From Luteibacter sp. (GTDB taxonomy: Bacteria; Pseudomonadota; Gammaproteobacteria; Xanthomonadales; Rhodanobacteraceae): DNA of 64,000 nucleotides. The notes below the pieces were generated by a model, which had not been told where the DNA came from, did not search any database, and saw only the letters and a list, made by a program, of their open reading frames with translations. Each line of letters opens with the position of its first letter. The stretch's first letter is position 1. A program made the position numbers and the translations under genes. The stretch is taken from contig NZ_WNDO01000019.1 in the NCBI RefSeq assembly GCF_009912395.1, forward strand, positions 1 through 64,000, written 5' to 3'. Positions 1 through 7,029 of this stretch are shown piece by piece.

Positions 1-252
1 GAAAGCGTTCTCCTCCTCCAGCCGCGCCACTTCACGTTTGAGCCGTGCATGTTCGGCCAACTCCAAGCGTTGTGCCTGATCGTCCTGGTCGTGCCGCCGC
101 GCCTGGGCGCGCCAACTGTACAGCTGGGCAGGCTGCAACCCCAGATCACGAGCCACCGTGGTTACCCCTTCTGTGGCCGCTCGCAACAGTGCCTGCTGCC
201 TGAACTCCAGGCTGAACTCCTGCCCCTTTCTGCCTGCCTTGCTCTTGGTCAT
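1..252 (-). CDS. IS3-family transposase OrfA, partial at window edge
   Basis: The visible 84 residues start MTKSKAGRKGQEFSLEFR and contain the helix-turn-helix of OrfA (about residues 12-50, including VTTVARDLGLQPAQLYSW), followed by the start of the leucine-zipper-like coiled coil (LKREVARLEEEN). OrfA binds the terminal repeats and normally fuses to OrfB by -1 frameshifting; OrfB would lie left of the window. A perfect AGGAGGT ribosome binding site precedes the ATG. No stop codon is seen in the visible part, so this end of the gene is intact. Confidence 0.88.
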   Translation of the reverse strand, partial: MTKSKAGRKGQEFSLEFRQQALLRAATEGVTTVARDLGLQPAQLYSWRAQARRHDQDDQAQRLELAEHARLKREVARLEEENAF

Positions 253-281
253 CGTCCACCTCCTATTGCGATAGTTAATCG

Positions 282-316
282 CTTATAGGGGTGTCCGTGA
301 AACGGGGGCAAGATCA
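282..316. repeat. Inferred terminal inverted repeat of the IS3-family element
   Basis: The sequence between the orfA leader and unique flanking DNA reads, toward the gene, TGATCTTGCCCCCGTTTCAC then GGACACCCCTATAAG. This resembles the ends of IS3-group elements. The partner repeat is outside the window, so the length of the repeat is a guess. Confidence 0.5.
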
Positions 317-382
317 CAATGCCGCCGGACCACCCTCTTGCCTGAATAGGTGAAGACACCCCCGCATTGGAGTTAAGCAGTC

Positions 383-664
383 ATGAAGATCAAATCAATT
401 CATTGGTTAACAGCAGGATCAATTCTCAGCGCGCTTGGTTCCCTCTACTTCTTTCTATCGATATTTGCGGCAGCAAGCCTGGCATCGGGATACTGCAAAG
501 GTAAGTTCTCGCTATTCGCGGAGGCAATGCGTTGTAGGCAAGTCCACTTTGCCATGATTCTTACCATACTATTTGCAGCGCTCTGCGCGTACTTGGGCTG
601 GAAGGCGGCACGTGCCAGCCAGCGCAACTCGGACGCAACAGATCGAAATGCAGGATTGAAATGA
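383..664 (+). CDS. Small two-helix membrane protein, unknown function
   Basis: This encodes 93 residues with two likely transmembrane helices (about residues 8-30 and 55-77) and a polar C-terminal tail. A GGAG ribosome binding site lies 10 bases before the ATG. Composition is AT-richer than the chromosomal genes, like the other small genes between 1100 and 2260, and the gene sits directly beside an IS end. Its layout (two helices, short charged tail) resembles the small membrane protein at 1990-2226, so both may be orphan immunity-type proteins; that is inference. I do not recognise a named family. Confidence 0.5.
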   Translation: MKIKSIHWLTAGSILSALGSLYFFLSIFAAASLASGYCKGKFSLFAEAMRCRQVHFAMILTILFAALCAYLGWKAARASQRNSDATDRNAGLK

Positions 665-732
665 TCGACGCTGACCGCCCTTGCGTTATGGCTGATACGA
701 ACAAATAGAGCGGCCATATTTGGATGCGTGTT

Positions 733-795
733 TTGTAGGAGCGCGCCCTGCGCACGACCAAATGTAGCGGTCGCGCGCAGGGCGCGCTCCTACAA
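733..795. repeat. GTAGGAGCGCGC palindrome (REP-like), copy 1
   Basis: A 63-base palindrome with arms TTGTAGGAGCGCGCCCTGCGC and its complement, and a short loop. It is a divergent copy of the repeat found seven more times in this window, and lies between the end of the 383-664 gene and the reductase 3' fragment. Together with that fragment it repeats the arrangement seen at 2346-2460. Confidence 0.85.
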
Positions 796-811
796 GGGTG
801 CCGTATTTCTT

Positions 812-1081
812 TTAGTAGACGTCGCGGCGGTAGTGGGTGGTGGTCATGAGGTTTTCTATCGTGGTGTTGCCGAGGATGTCGCGTAGGGCGGTGGCTACGC
901 CGGGGGCCATGCCGTTGAGGCTGCCGCATACGTAGAGAGAGGCTCCTTCGGCGATGAAGCCTCGTATGTCGTCAGCTTGGGCGCGAAGGATGTCTTGTAC
1001 GTAGCGGGTTTTCGACGACTGGCGCGACCAGGCGAAATCCACGCGCTCGATGTCGCTTACGCGGTGCCAGCGTTCCACGTC
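812..1081 (-). pseudogene. Truncated second copy of the flavodoxin-reductase 3' end
   Basis: Read leftward this gives about 89 residues that align without gaps to the C-terminus of the reductase at 2460-3899 (shared blocks ERVDFAWSRQSSK, RYVQDILRA, AEGASLYVCGSL, LMTTTHYRRDVY). By eye about 75 of 89 residues are identical, so it is not a recent copy. It holds only the end of the NAD(P)-binding module; flavodoxin and FAD parts are missing. Similarity stops abruptly near 1081, where AT-rich unrelated sequence begins. A longer leftward frame starting at 1135 merely adds junction sequence. It cannot encode a working enzyme. Confidence 0.85.
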
Positions 1082-1159
1082 ATAGCACTGTTCAAGGTGA
1101 CGACGGTTCTGATCAATCATTTCTAAATAACGCATCTACCTTAGATACATCATTTACCG

Positions 1160-1504
1160 ATGAAAACTATGCTTATATTGGCTATGACAATAGCTTCAAT
1201 CCTGCTGCGGGGACGGGCAGCGCTGGGGGGGCTAGGGTATACCGGTAAGTTCAAGGTACCTAAGGGCGACACGAAGGCTATTTGCCATTCCCACCCGAAA
1301 AGCGATAAATACGGTCCTATCCCAGGTTTTGGTGATGCGGCTTCACTCGCGTCGGGTTACCCCAATTACATTGTGCGTGACGGCGTTGCAGGCGTTCTAG
1401 AGATGGTGGATGGGCAATATCAGTATCGACTACTTAAAGGAAGACTTGATACCACCCAAAGATGTTTGTTGCAGCAACAACTGAATAGGTATCAGCATCA
1501 TTAA
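1160..1504 (+). CDS. Possible JAB/DUF4329-like toxin-tail domain, probably frameshifted
   Basis: The 114-residue frame contains ICHSHPKSDKYG (about residues 41-52) followed by a GDAASLASGYPNYIVRDGV stretch. This recalls the HxHP...D pattern of JAB-like and DUF4329 domains found at the C-terminus of Rhs-type polymorphic toxins. The assignment is weak. The first 24 residues use rare codons, whereas the overlapping frame upstream (open from about 1081 to 1246) reads DENYAYIGYDNSFNPAAG and joins this frame if one G is removed from a run of seven at 1225-1231. The gene is therefore probably a toxin-tail remnant with a frameshift. Its stop lies just before the ribosome binding site of the next gene. 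Confidence 0.45.
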   Translation: MKTMLILAMTIASILLRGRAALGGLGYTGKFKVPKGDTKAICHSHPKSDKYGPIPGFGDAASLASGYPNYIVRDGVAGVLEMVDGQYQYRLLKGRLDTTQRCLLQQQLNRYQHH

Positions 1505-1518
1505 GGAGTACTGCGAAA

Positions 1519-1920
1519 GTGATGAAATTCTCCTTCCTAGTTGCATCGCTCTTAGTAAGCATTGGCGTTTTTAGCCCGGATTCGTCTGAGGCACGGTCAA
1601 GACCTACCCAGACGACGAATCCTATATTCGAGGACGCCACGCCGTTCGTAAATACCATCGTTCGGGTGAGGGGGGTGCTTTCTTGGACTTTCGAGAACCG
1701 CAACCTCTTTCCGTTGGGGACGAATTCCGAGAACATGTCTTTAAAGCATTGCCTTCCATTATTAATAAGTAATGGAAGTCGGGAACTGCTTGAATCAGTC
1801 GAGAAGAAGGATGGTCGTGTCGTGGAGCTGAGCGGGCGAATTGTTCAATTGGCGCCAGAGGGAATGATCTCAGTGACAACCTGTAAACAGGTGGGTCTCG
1901 ACGTTATTTCGATCAACTAG
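1519..1920 (+). CDS. Secreted small protein, possible immunity partner
   Basis: This encodes 133 residues with a clear signal peptide (KFSFLVASLLVSIGVFS, cleaved near residue 26) and a mature domain ending in beta-rich sequence with two cysteines. A strong AAGGAG site overlaps the stop region of the preceding frame, so the two are translationally coupled, as toxin-immunity pairs often are. GTG at 1519 or ATG at 1522 could be the start. Codon use is AT-richer than the core genes. I do not recognise the family; the segment VRVRGVLSW...VVELSGRIVQL would fit a small OB-like barrel, which is inference. Confidence 0.55.
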   Translation: MMKFSFLVASLLVSIGVFSPDSSEARSRPTQTTNPIFEDATPFVNTIVRVRGVLSWTFENRNLFPLGTNSENMSLKHCLPLLISNGSRELLESVEKKDGRVVELSGRIVQLAPEGMISVTTCKQVGLDVISIN

Positions 1921-1989
1921 CATCCTTCCACGCCACTACTTGAGACTATCGAAAATGAGATCTGTGTGGATGCCTCAGAGGCGCTCCTC

Positions 1990-2226
1990 ATGTTGAAATA
2001 CATAGCATTGATGATCGCCGCGATTCTTTCGTTTTTCTTTTTTTCCTCCTGGTTTATTCAAGAGGTATGGCTGACTAATTTTCGGCCGCAGCGACCGGAT
2101 CTCACAACCACGCTATCTGTGCTAATTATCGCAGCACTAGCCTCAATCGCTGTAGCAGCGTGGTCTTTAGTTAAGGCGGTTAAGTCATCAAGAGCGTCCA
2201 CGACACCGAAGGATGATGGCGCCTGA
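1990..2226 (+). CDS. Small two-helix membrane protein, unknown function
   Basis: The chosen ATG has an AGAGG site 8 bases upstream; an in-frame GTG at 1966 is the alternative. The 78 residues hold two hydrophobic helices (about 2-24 and 40-62) and a polar tail ending KDDGA. It follows the secreted protein by 69 bases on the same strand and has the same AT-rich composition. It resembles the 383-664 protein in layout only. An inner-membrane immunity role is possible but unproved. Confidence 0.5.
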   Translation: MLKYIALMIAAILSFFFFSSWFIQEVWLTNFRPQRPDLTTTLSVLIIAALASIAVAAWSLVKAVKSSRASTTPKDDGA

Positions 2227-2260
2227 AATAGAATAATTGAGTTACCAATGGAGAGCGAAC

Positions 2261-2345
2261 ATGAAATCATCGTCGCGGATCCGAATTTTTTATCTTCGTG
2301 ATCTAGTCGATGACCGCCACCGGACTGCCCCCTATGGCGTCGCTT
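2261..2345 (+). pseudogene. Remnant gene start running into a repeat
   Basis: An ATG with a good GGAG site (8-base spacing) opens MKSSSRIRIFYLRDLVDD, then after about 28 codons the frame runs into the GTAGGAGCGCGC palindrome and on into the antisense of the reductase gene. The start looks genuine and the body lost, so I read it as a gene cut off at the junction of the acquired segment with the chromosome. Confidence 0.35.
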
Positions 2346-2442
2346 TTGTAGGAGCGCGCCTTTGCGCGCGACAGCCGTTGGCGACGCTTTTTTCTTCGAG
2401 CGGTATCGCGGTGTCGGTCGCGCGCAAGGCGCGCTCCTACAA
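2346..2442. repeat. GTAGGAGCGCGC palindrome (REP-like), copy 2
   Basis: A palindrome with 16-18 base arms (TTGTAGGAGCGCGC and complement) and a loop of about 60 bases. It lies 18 bases from the reductase stop codon, the same relation as copy 1 has to the reductase fragment. The pair of copies with adjoining 3' ends forms an imperfect direct repeat that brackets the acquired segment. Confidence 0.85.
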
Positions 2443-2459
2443 GGGCGGGTGTATCGCCG

Positions 2460-3899
2460 TCAGTAGACGTCGCGGCGGTAGTGGGTGGTGGTCATGAGGT
2501 CTTCTACCCTGGCGTCGCCAAGAATGTCGCGTAAGGCGGCGTCTACACCGGGGGCCATGCCGGTGAGGCTGCCGCATACGTAGAGGGATGCGCCTTCGGC
2601 GACGAAGCGTCGTATGTCGTCGGCGTGGGCGCGCAGGATGTCCTGTACGTAGCGAATCTTCGACGACTGGCGCGACCAGGCGAAATCCACGCGTTCGATG
2701 TCGCCTGCGCGGTGCCAGCGTTCCACGTCGTCCATGTGCAACCGATCCACGTCGACATGACGCTCGCCGTAGACGAGCCAGTTGCGGCGATGACCGCATG
2801 CGATGCGTGTTTTCAACAGCGCGCGCAATCCGGCGATGCCGGTACCGTTGCCGATGAGCAGCATTGGGCGGTCGTCGTCGGGGGCGTGGAAGCCGGGGTT
2901 GCTTCGGATGCGGAGGTCGATGGTGTCGCCTACGGCGGCGAGCGACGTGAGCCATCCGGAGCCGATGCCCAGGTGGCCGTTCTCCGAGACGGTCTGGCGT
3001 ACGACGAGGTGGAGCGCGCCGTCTTCGGGGATCGAGGCGATGGAGTATTCGCGGTGAGGGAGAGGTGTCTCGTCGCCGCGGGCCTTGCGTGGGCCGATCT
3101 CCACGATGTCGCCCGCTTTCCATGAAAGTGCTGCGGCATTTTCCGGCACGAGCGCGAGATGGAAACAGGGCCGGCCCACGCTGCCGGGATTGAGCAAGGC
3201 GCGTTCGCTCAAGGTCCAGCGCCCGTAGGCGGGGCGCGACCAGTCGGGCGTGTCGCTCGCGCCGGCCGAGCGTGCGAGCTGGCCCTGCCAGTGGCGCAAG
3301 GCGCCTTCGTCGCCGTTGTCCACCTCGACCAGGTCGAACCATGACGTCGCACCGCTTTCGCGCAACCAGCGATCCAGCTCGTGGCCGAAGGCGCAGAAGT
3401 CCTCGTAGTCGCGGTCGCCCAGGGCCAGCACGGCGTAGGTCAGGCCGTCGAGTACCGGGCGGGATGCCATGAGATCTCGACGAAAGCCGGTGGCTACGTC
3501 GGGTGCGTCACCCTCGCCTGTCGTGCTGGCGACGAAGAGCGCATGCGTCGTTGCCTTCAGGCGCGCTGCATCCACTCCCCAGATAGGCAACAGGTCGACC
3601 ATCTTCCCTGCGGCACGAAGGGTATCGGCCGTACGCTCCGCCAGTTCCGTCGCGAAGCCGGTCTGCGACGCATGCACGACGAGGATGGTATCGGCGCCGG
3701 GCGACGCCATCGGCGTGTCGGCGGCACGACGCGACGCTCGCCATGCGTGGACGATCCAGGCGGCCAACGCGACGCCCGCCAGCGCGACACGTCCCGTGGT
3801 CGCGAGGCGCGTCCCATGGAAATCGTGGAGCGATGCAAACCACAGCACCGCTGCGCCCAGCATCGCACCGATGGCCCACTGCCCCCACGCCGCCTTCAT
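2460..3899 (-). CDS. Membrane flavodoxin/NADPH reductase (CysJ-like), last gene of the flavinylation operon
   Basis: The 479-residue protein is read from the ATG that overlaps the apbE stop by four bases; a longer upstream frame only runs through apbE antisense. Two N-terminal helices (about 7-24 and 37-54) are followed by a flavodoxin domain (VVHASQTGFATELAE, then STTGEGD) and a ferredoxin-reductase-type FAD/NADPH module (HREYSIASI, LLIGNGTGIAGLR, YVCGSLTGMAPGV) ending in an aromatic residue. It should pass electrons from cytosolic NADPH through FAD and FMN to the membrane partner, here the PepSY protein. It is shorter than CysJ and membrane-anchored. The 3' end exists again as a fragment at 812-1081. 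Confidence 0.85.
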   Translation of the reverse strand: MKAAWGQWAIGAMLGAAVLWFASLHDFHGTRLATTGRVALAGVALAAWIVHAWRASRRAADTPMASPGADTILVVHASQTGFATELAERTADTLRAAGKMVDLLPIWGVDAARLKATTHALFVASTTGEGDAPDVATGFRRDLMASRPVLDGLTYAVLALGDRDYEDFCAFGHELDRWLRESGATSWFDLVEVDNGDEGALRHWQGQLARSAGASDTPDWSRPAYGRWTLSERALLNPGSVGRPCFHLALVPENAAALSWKAGDIVEIGPRKARGDETPLPHREYSIASIPEDGALHLVVRQTVSENGHLGIGSGWLTSLAAVGDTIDLRIRSNPGFHAPDDDRPMLLIGNGTGIAGLRALLKTRIACGHRRNWLVYGERHVDVDRLHMDDVERWHRAGDIERVDFAWSRQSSKIRYVQDILRAHADDIRRFVAEGASLYVCGSLTGMAPGVDAALRDILGDARVEDLMTTTHYRRDVY

Positions 3900-4924
3900 C
3901 GTTTCGTTCGCTTCAGTACCTGGGCGAAGGCCGGTGACATCCGCTCCTCGAAGTGACCGTTTTCTCCGTAGAGGATAAAGAGCACGGCCACGCCGTGTGC
4001 TTTCGCGTAACGCATGCCCTCTTCCGGGCCGAGCACCGTCATCGTGGTGCCCAGCGAGTCCGCGTGCATGCAATCGTCGGCGACGATGCTCACCGAGGCC
4101 ACGCGATGGGCCACCGGGTAGCCGGTGCGCGGGTCGATATGGTGCGAGTAGTAGCGGCCGCCGCTTTCGAAAAAGTGCCGGTAGTCGCCGGAGGTGGCGA
4201 TGGCCTGGTCGTTCAGGGAAACGATGCGCTCCACCTGGTCCGTGGCATCCACGGCACCCGCCGCGGCACCGGGCCGCTCGATGCCGACGTGCCAGGGGCT
4301 GCCGTCGGGCTTGCGGCCCTTGCCGCGCAATTCGCCGCCGACCTCGACGAGGTAGGCATGGATACCGGTGCGATCGAGGAAACGCGCCACCTGGTCCACG
4401 CCGAATCCCTTCGCGACGGACGACAGGTCGACGTAGACACCGCCCGGCTGGAAGGCGCGACGTCCTGCGTTGTCCAGGCGGATACGCGACCAACCGACAC
4501 GCGCACGCGCCGCCTCGATCGCCTTCGCATCCGGCGCCTCGTGCGGTCGCTTGTCGGGACCAAAGCCCCAGAGATTCACCAACGGCCCCACGGTCGGGTC
4601 ATAGGCACCGCCGGAGTCGCGAGCCAAAGACAACGCATAGCTCAGGACGGTGAAGAACTCCGGCGGCAACGTCTGCCAGGTACCCGCCGGTGCGCGATTG
4701 AACCGGCTGAGATCGGAGTCGGCCTCGTAGGTGCTCATTTGCGCGACGACGCGATCGACTTCGCCCTGGATGCCCTTGCGGATGGCGTCTTCGTCGGTGC
4801 CCGCCGGCAGCACGGCGTTTACCGACCAAGTGCTGCCCATGGTTTCGCCTTCGAAGCGGCGGACGTCGGTGGCCGCGCAGATCAAAGGCATAAGCAGGAG
4901 AAGCGCGAGGACCATGCGCCGCAT
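3896..4924 (-). CDS. apbE: ApbE, FAD:protein FMN transferase
   Basis: ApbE attaches FMN from FAD to a threonine of exported target proteins in the periplasm. The chosen start MRRMVLALLLLMP begins a signal peptide; the 41 extra upstream codons are intergenic palindrome. Family motifs seen are ETMGSTWSV near the N-terminus, DLSSVAKGFGVD, VEVGGELRGKG, HHIDPRTGYPV and DSLGTTMTVLG, with acidic residues suited to the Mg site. Length (342 residues) is normal. It overlaps the reductase gene by four bases, and its likely target, a DUF2271 protein with a DGVSGAT motif, is encoded two genes upstream. Confidence 0.95.
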   Translation of the reverse strand: MRRMVLALLLLMPLICAATDVRRFEGETMGSTWSVNAVLPAGTDEDAIRKGIQGEVDRVVAQMSTYEADSDLSRFNRAPAGTWQTLPPEFFTVLSYALSLARDSGGAYDPTVGPLVNLWGFGPDKRPHEAPDAKAIEAARARVGWSRIRLDNAGRRAFQPGGVYVDLSSVAKGFGVDQVARFLDRTGIHAYLVEVGGELRGKGRKPDGSPWHVGIERPGAAAGAVDATDQVERIVSLNDQAIATSGDYRHFFESGGRYYSHHIDPRTGYPVAHRVASVSIVADDCMHADSLGTTMTVLGPEEGMRYAKAHGVAVLFILYGENGHFEERMSPAFAQVLKRTKR

Positions 4925-4971
4925 CCAGCCCGCCGACCTCCCTCCTTCGCAGGGATCGCGGACACGGTCCG

Positions 4972-5010
4972 CTCCCACCCCTTCGGTAGGCTGGGAGTCG
5001 CTACCGGAGG
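4972..5010. repeat. Palindrome between the DUF4198 gene and apbE
   Basis: Arms CTCCCACCCCTTCGGTAG and CTACCGGAGGGGTGGGAG enclose a few bases and form a strong hairpin in the 119-base gap inside the operon. The sequence differs from the GTAGGAGCGCGC family, and GTGGGAG-type edges are typical of another intergenic repeat class. Inside an operon it could set relative expression of the last two genes by processing or partial termination; no T-run follows, so simple termination is unlikely. Confidence 0.7.
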
Positions 5011-5043
5011 GGTGGGAGCCGATCGCATCGGCGATGCGTTCCA

Positions 5044-5853
5044 TCATTGGGGAAGCACTTCCAGGGTCGCCGTGTAGGACAGGCGACGCTGCTTGGCTTC
5101 CTTCGTCGAGGTCTTGGTGTCTTCGGCGGAGGCGTTGACCCAGTACATGCCGGCCTTCGGGAAGGTGAAGCCGAACTTGCCGTCGGCGTCCGTGGTGGTG
5201 TCCATCTCGTCCTGCGCGTCGCGATAGCGCGTGGCGCCGGCGATGGCCACCACCTTGAGGTTCGCGGCGGGCTTGCCGTCGAGCAGCAGCTGGAACGCGG
5301 CCTTCTCGCCGGACACCAGATCGTTCGGCTGCGTCACTGGTACCAGCTCCAGGCCTTTGCCGGTCGGCTTCAGCGCCGAACCACCGGGCTTGCCCTGGGT
5401 GACGAAGGTCTCGACGCGCGAGGCCATTTCGCTGACCTGCACGTTCTTCGCGTTGGCCGGGATGCCGGTCTTCAGTTCATCGGCCTTGCCGCGCCAGCGC
5501 TTCTTCTGGCCGTCCACTTCATAGCTGGCGAACAAGCCCTGGTTCACCAGCGCGATGCGGTACGTGCCCTTCTGCGGCACCGGCAGGTCGAAGGCGCTGC
5601 GGTACTTGCCCGTCCACGGGTTCTCCGGTTTCACCGTGGAGCCGTCCGGCGCGGTGATCGCCAGCTGGTCGAGCTGCGCGGGAAAATGATCGGGGTAGTA
5701 GAGATCGTTCGAGATCGCGGCATCGACCGTCACCCAGGCATCGTCGCTGGAGACCACGGTGGCCGAGGGAACCATCCACATCTTGTGCGCCTGCGCGGCG
5801 AACGGCAGGACGAGGGCTGCGCAGAGCGCGGCACGAACGAGGGTGTGCTTCAT
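5044..5853 (-). CDS. DUF4198 domain-containing periplasmic protein
   Basis: The protein has 269 residues with a signal peptide (VRAALCAALVLPFAAQA) followed immediately by HKMW, the mature start usual for DUF4198 proteins. The body fits a two-part beta sandwich: an N-terminal domain to about residue 170 and a carboxypeptidase-regulatory-like domain after it (TTTDADGKFGFTFPKAGMYWV). DUF4198 proteins are linked to metal uptake and, in this gene order, to ApbE-dependent electron transfer. It starts 12 bases after the DUF2271 gene. The exact role is unknown; metal or substrate binding at the mature N-terminal histidine is possible. Confidence 0.85.
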   Translation of the reverse strand: MKHTLVRAALCAALVLPFAAQAHKMWMVPSATVVSSDDAWVTVDAAISNDLYYPDHFPAQLDQLAITAPDGSTVKPENPWTGKYRSAFDLPVPQKGTYRIALVNQGLFASYEVDGQKKRWRGKADELKTGIPANAKNVQVSEMASRVETFVTQGKPGGSALKPTGKGLELVPVTQPNDLVSGEKAAFQLLLDGKPAANLKVVAIAGATRYRDAQDEMDTTTDADGKFGFTFPKAGMYWVNASAEDTKTSTKEAKQRRLSYTATLEVLPQ

Positions 5854-5865
5854 CGGACTCTCCCT

Positions 5866-6375
5866 TTACGGATTGATATCGAGGCTGATCTGGCCGAGTT
5901 CTTCCGAACCCTTGGCCGACAGATGGGCCGGGGCTTTCACGGGCCAGTCGAAAGCGATGCGCTGGGCTTCGCGACCACCGACCTCGCGCGCGGCCTCCAC
6001 CACCAGTTCGTAATGTCCGGGTGCCAGCGTGCCGAGCGGCGGCTTGCCGTCGACGAAGTGCAGCTGATGCTGGCCGGCGGGGCGCGTGGCGCCCGACACG
6101 CCGTCGATCGGCATCGTCTGTTCGCGTCCGCTGCGGCGCCACCACTGGCGCATGTCCTTCAGCCACTTGGTGCCTTCGCCATCGGCCTTCTTCACGTCGT
6201 ACCAGACGGCCAGGTTGGCGGCGACGCTGTGGTCTTCGCGCTCGATCCAGACGGCGACATAGGGGCGGTGATACTCCGCCACCTTCAACGTCGGGATCTC
6301 CACGGTGAGGTTCATGTCGGCGGCGAAAGCCGGGGCGGCGGCGAGGCCAAGGGCCAGGAACAGGAAACGGCGCAT
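5866..6375 (-). CDS. DUF2271 protein, probable flavinylated electron carrier
   Basis: The 169-residue exported protein (signal peptide RFLFLALGLAAAPAFA) belongs to DUF2271. Residues 91-97 read DGVSGAT, which matches the D-x-x-S/T-G-A-T core of sequences to which ApbE adds FMN (as in NqrC and FMN-binding domains), so Thr97 is the predicted acceptor. The residue two after the Thr is Pro rather than Ser or Thr, a small departure. It lies 11 bases after the PepSY gene and in one operon with apbE and a flavin reductase, which supports the reading. The family is firm; flavinylation is inferred. Confidence 0.85.
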   Translation of the reverse strand: MRRFLFLALGLAAAPAFAADMNLTVEIPTLKVAEYHRPYVAVWIEREDHSVAANLAVWYDVKKADGEGTKWLKDMRQWWRRSGREQTMPIDGVSGATRPAGQHQLHFVDGKPPLGTLAPGHYELVVEAAREVGGREAQRIAFDWPVKAPAHLSAKGSEELGQISLDINP

Positions 6376-6386
6376 GGAAGGTCCCG

Positions 6387-7010
6387 TCAGTGGATGAAAA
6401 GAAGGGCGAGCAGGAGGGGCAGCACGAATCCCAGCGCCACCATCGGCCAGGTCATGCCACGCTGCCCGGCATGCATCTTGAGCAACAGCAGGCCGGTGAT
6501 CGCGAAGAGCACGCAGGCCAGGGCGAACACATCGATGAACCAGCTCCACACCGGCCCCGTGTTGCGGCCCTTGTGAAGATCGTTGAGGTAGGCCAGCCAG
6601 CCGCGGTCGGTGACTTCGTAGTGCACGTCATCCGTTTCGCGGTCGATGCTCACCCAGCGATCGCCCCCGGGGCGCGGCAAGGAGACGTAGACCTCGTCGT
6701 CGCTCCAGTCACCCGGCTTGCCCGCGATCTCGGCACCCGTGTGTTCGGCCACAAAATCGGCAACGGCATCAGCCACCGGCGCGGTCTTCGTCGCCGGGGA
6801 CGACAGCAAGCGCAGGAGATCGCGAGGCAGGCTGGCATCGTGCTTCTCGACCCGCGGCGCGGCTTCGATGCGGGCGGCGTGGTTGAGGGTGAATCCGGTC
6901 ACCGAGAACATGAGCAGCAGCACGAGTGACACCGCGGAACTGATCCAGTGCCAACGGTGCAAGTGCTTGATCCAGAACGCGCGGCGTTGCCGGTCGACAG
7001 TGTCGCGCAT
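6387..7010 (-). CDS. PepSY-associated membrane protein, first gene of the operon
   Basis: The 207-residue protein has an N-terminal RxxxxWxKHLHRWHWISS segment leading into a helix (about 23-43), a periplasmic PepSY-like part (about 60-150), and two C-terminal helices (about 157-177 and 187-206). The histidines in HLHRWHW and LNDLHKG are where such proteins bind heme in iron-reductase systems. It most likely carries electrons across the inner membrane from the reductase to the flavinylated DUF2271 protein. It leads the five-gene operon and is divergent from a two-component system. Confidence 0.88.
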   Translation of the reverse strand: MRDTVDRQRRAFWIKHLHRWHWISSAVSLVLLLMFSVTGFTLNHAARIEAAPRVEKHDASLPRDLLRLLSSPATKTAPVADAVADFVAEHTGAEIAGKPGDWSDDEVYVSLPRPGGDRWVSIDRETDDVHYEVTDRGWLAYLNDLHKGRNTGPVWSWFIDVFALACVLFAITGLLLLKMHAGQRGMTWPMVALGFVLPLLLALLFIH

Positions 7011-7029
7011 AGGTGGTCGGGCCCCTGGA

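Larger units (their letters stand above)
1..316 (-). mobile_element. End of an IS3-family insertion sequence (partial)
   Basis: The left edge holds the start of a transposase orfA read leftward and, just outside it, a terminal sequence. Read on the minus strand the element begins TGATCTTGCCCCCGTTTCAC, the TG-start and purine/pyrimidine pattern usual for IS3-group ends. About 64 bases separate this end from the orfA start codon, a normal distance. The other end, orfB and the target duplication lie outside the window, so activity cannot be judged. The exact boundary at 316 is inferred from the terminal motif only. Confidence 0.7.

Noticed and set aside
2237-2497. An 86-codon plus-strand frame across copy 2 of the palindrome
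   Set aside because: Most of it lies in the palindrome and in reductase antisense; only the short gene start at 2261 looks real, listed as a remnant.
3900-4493. Upstream extension of the reductase frame through apbE
   Set aside because: The extension is antisense-frame translation of apbE sequence in another phase and has no domain; the ATG overlapping the apbE stop gives the normal protein.
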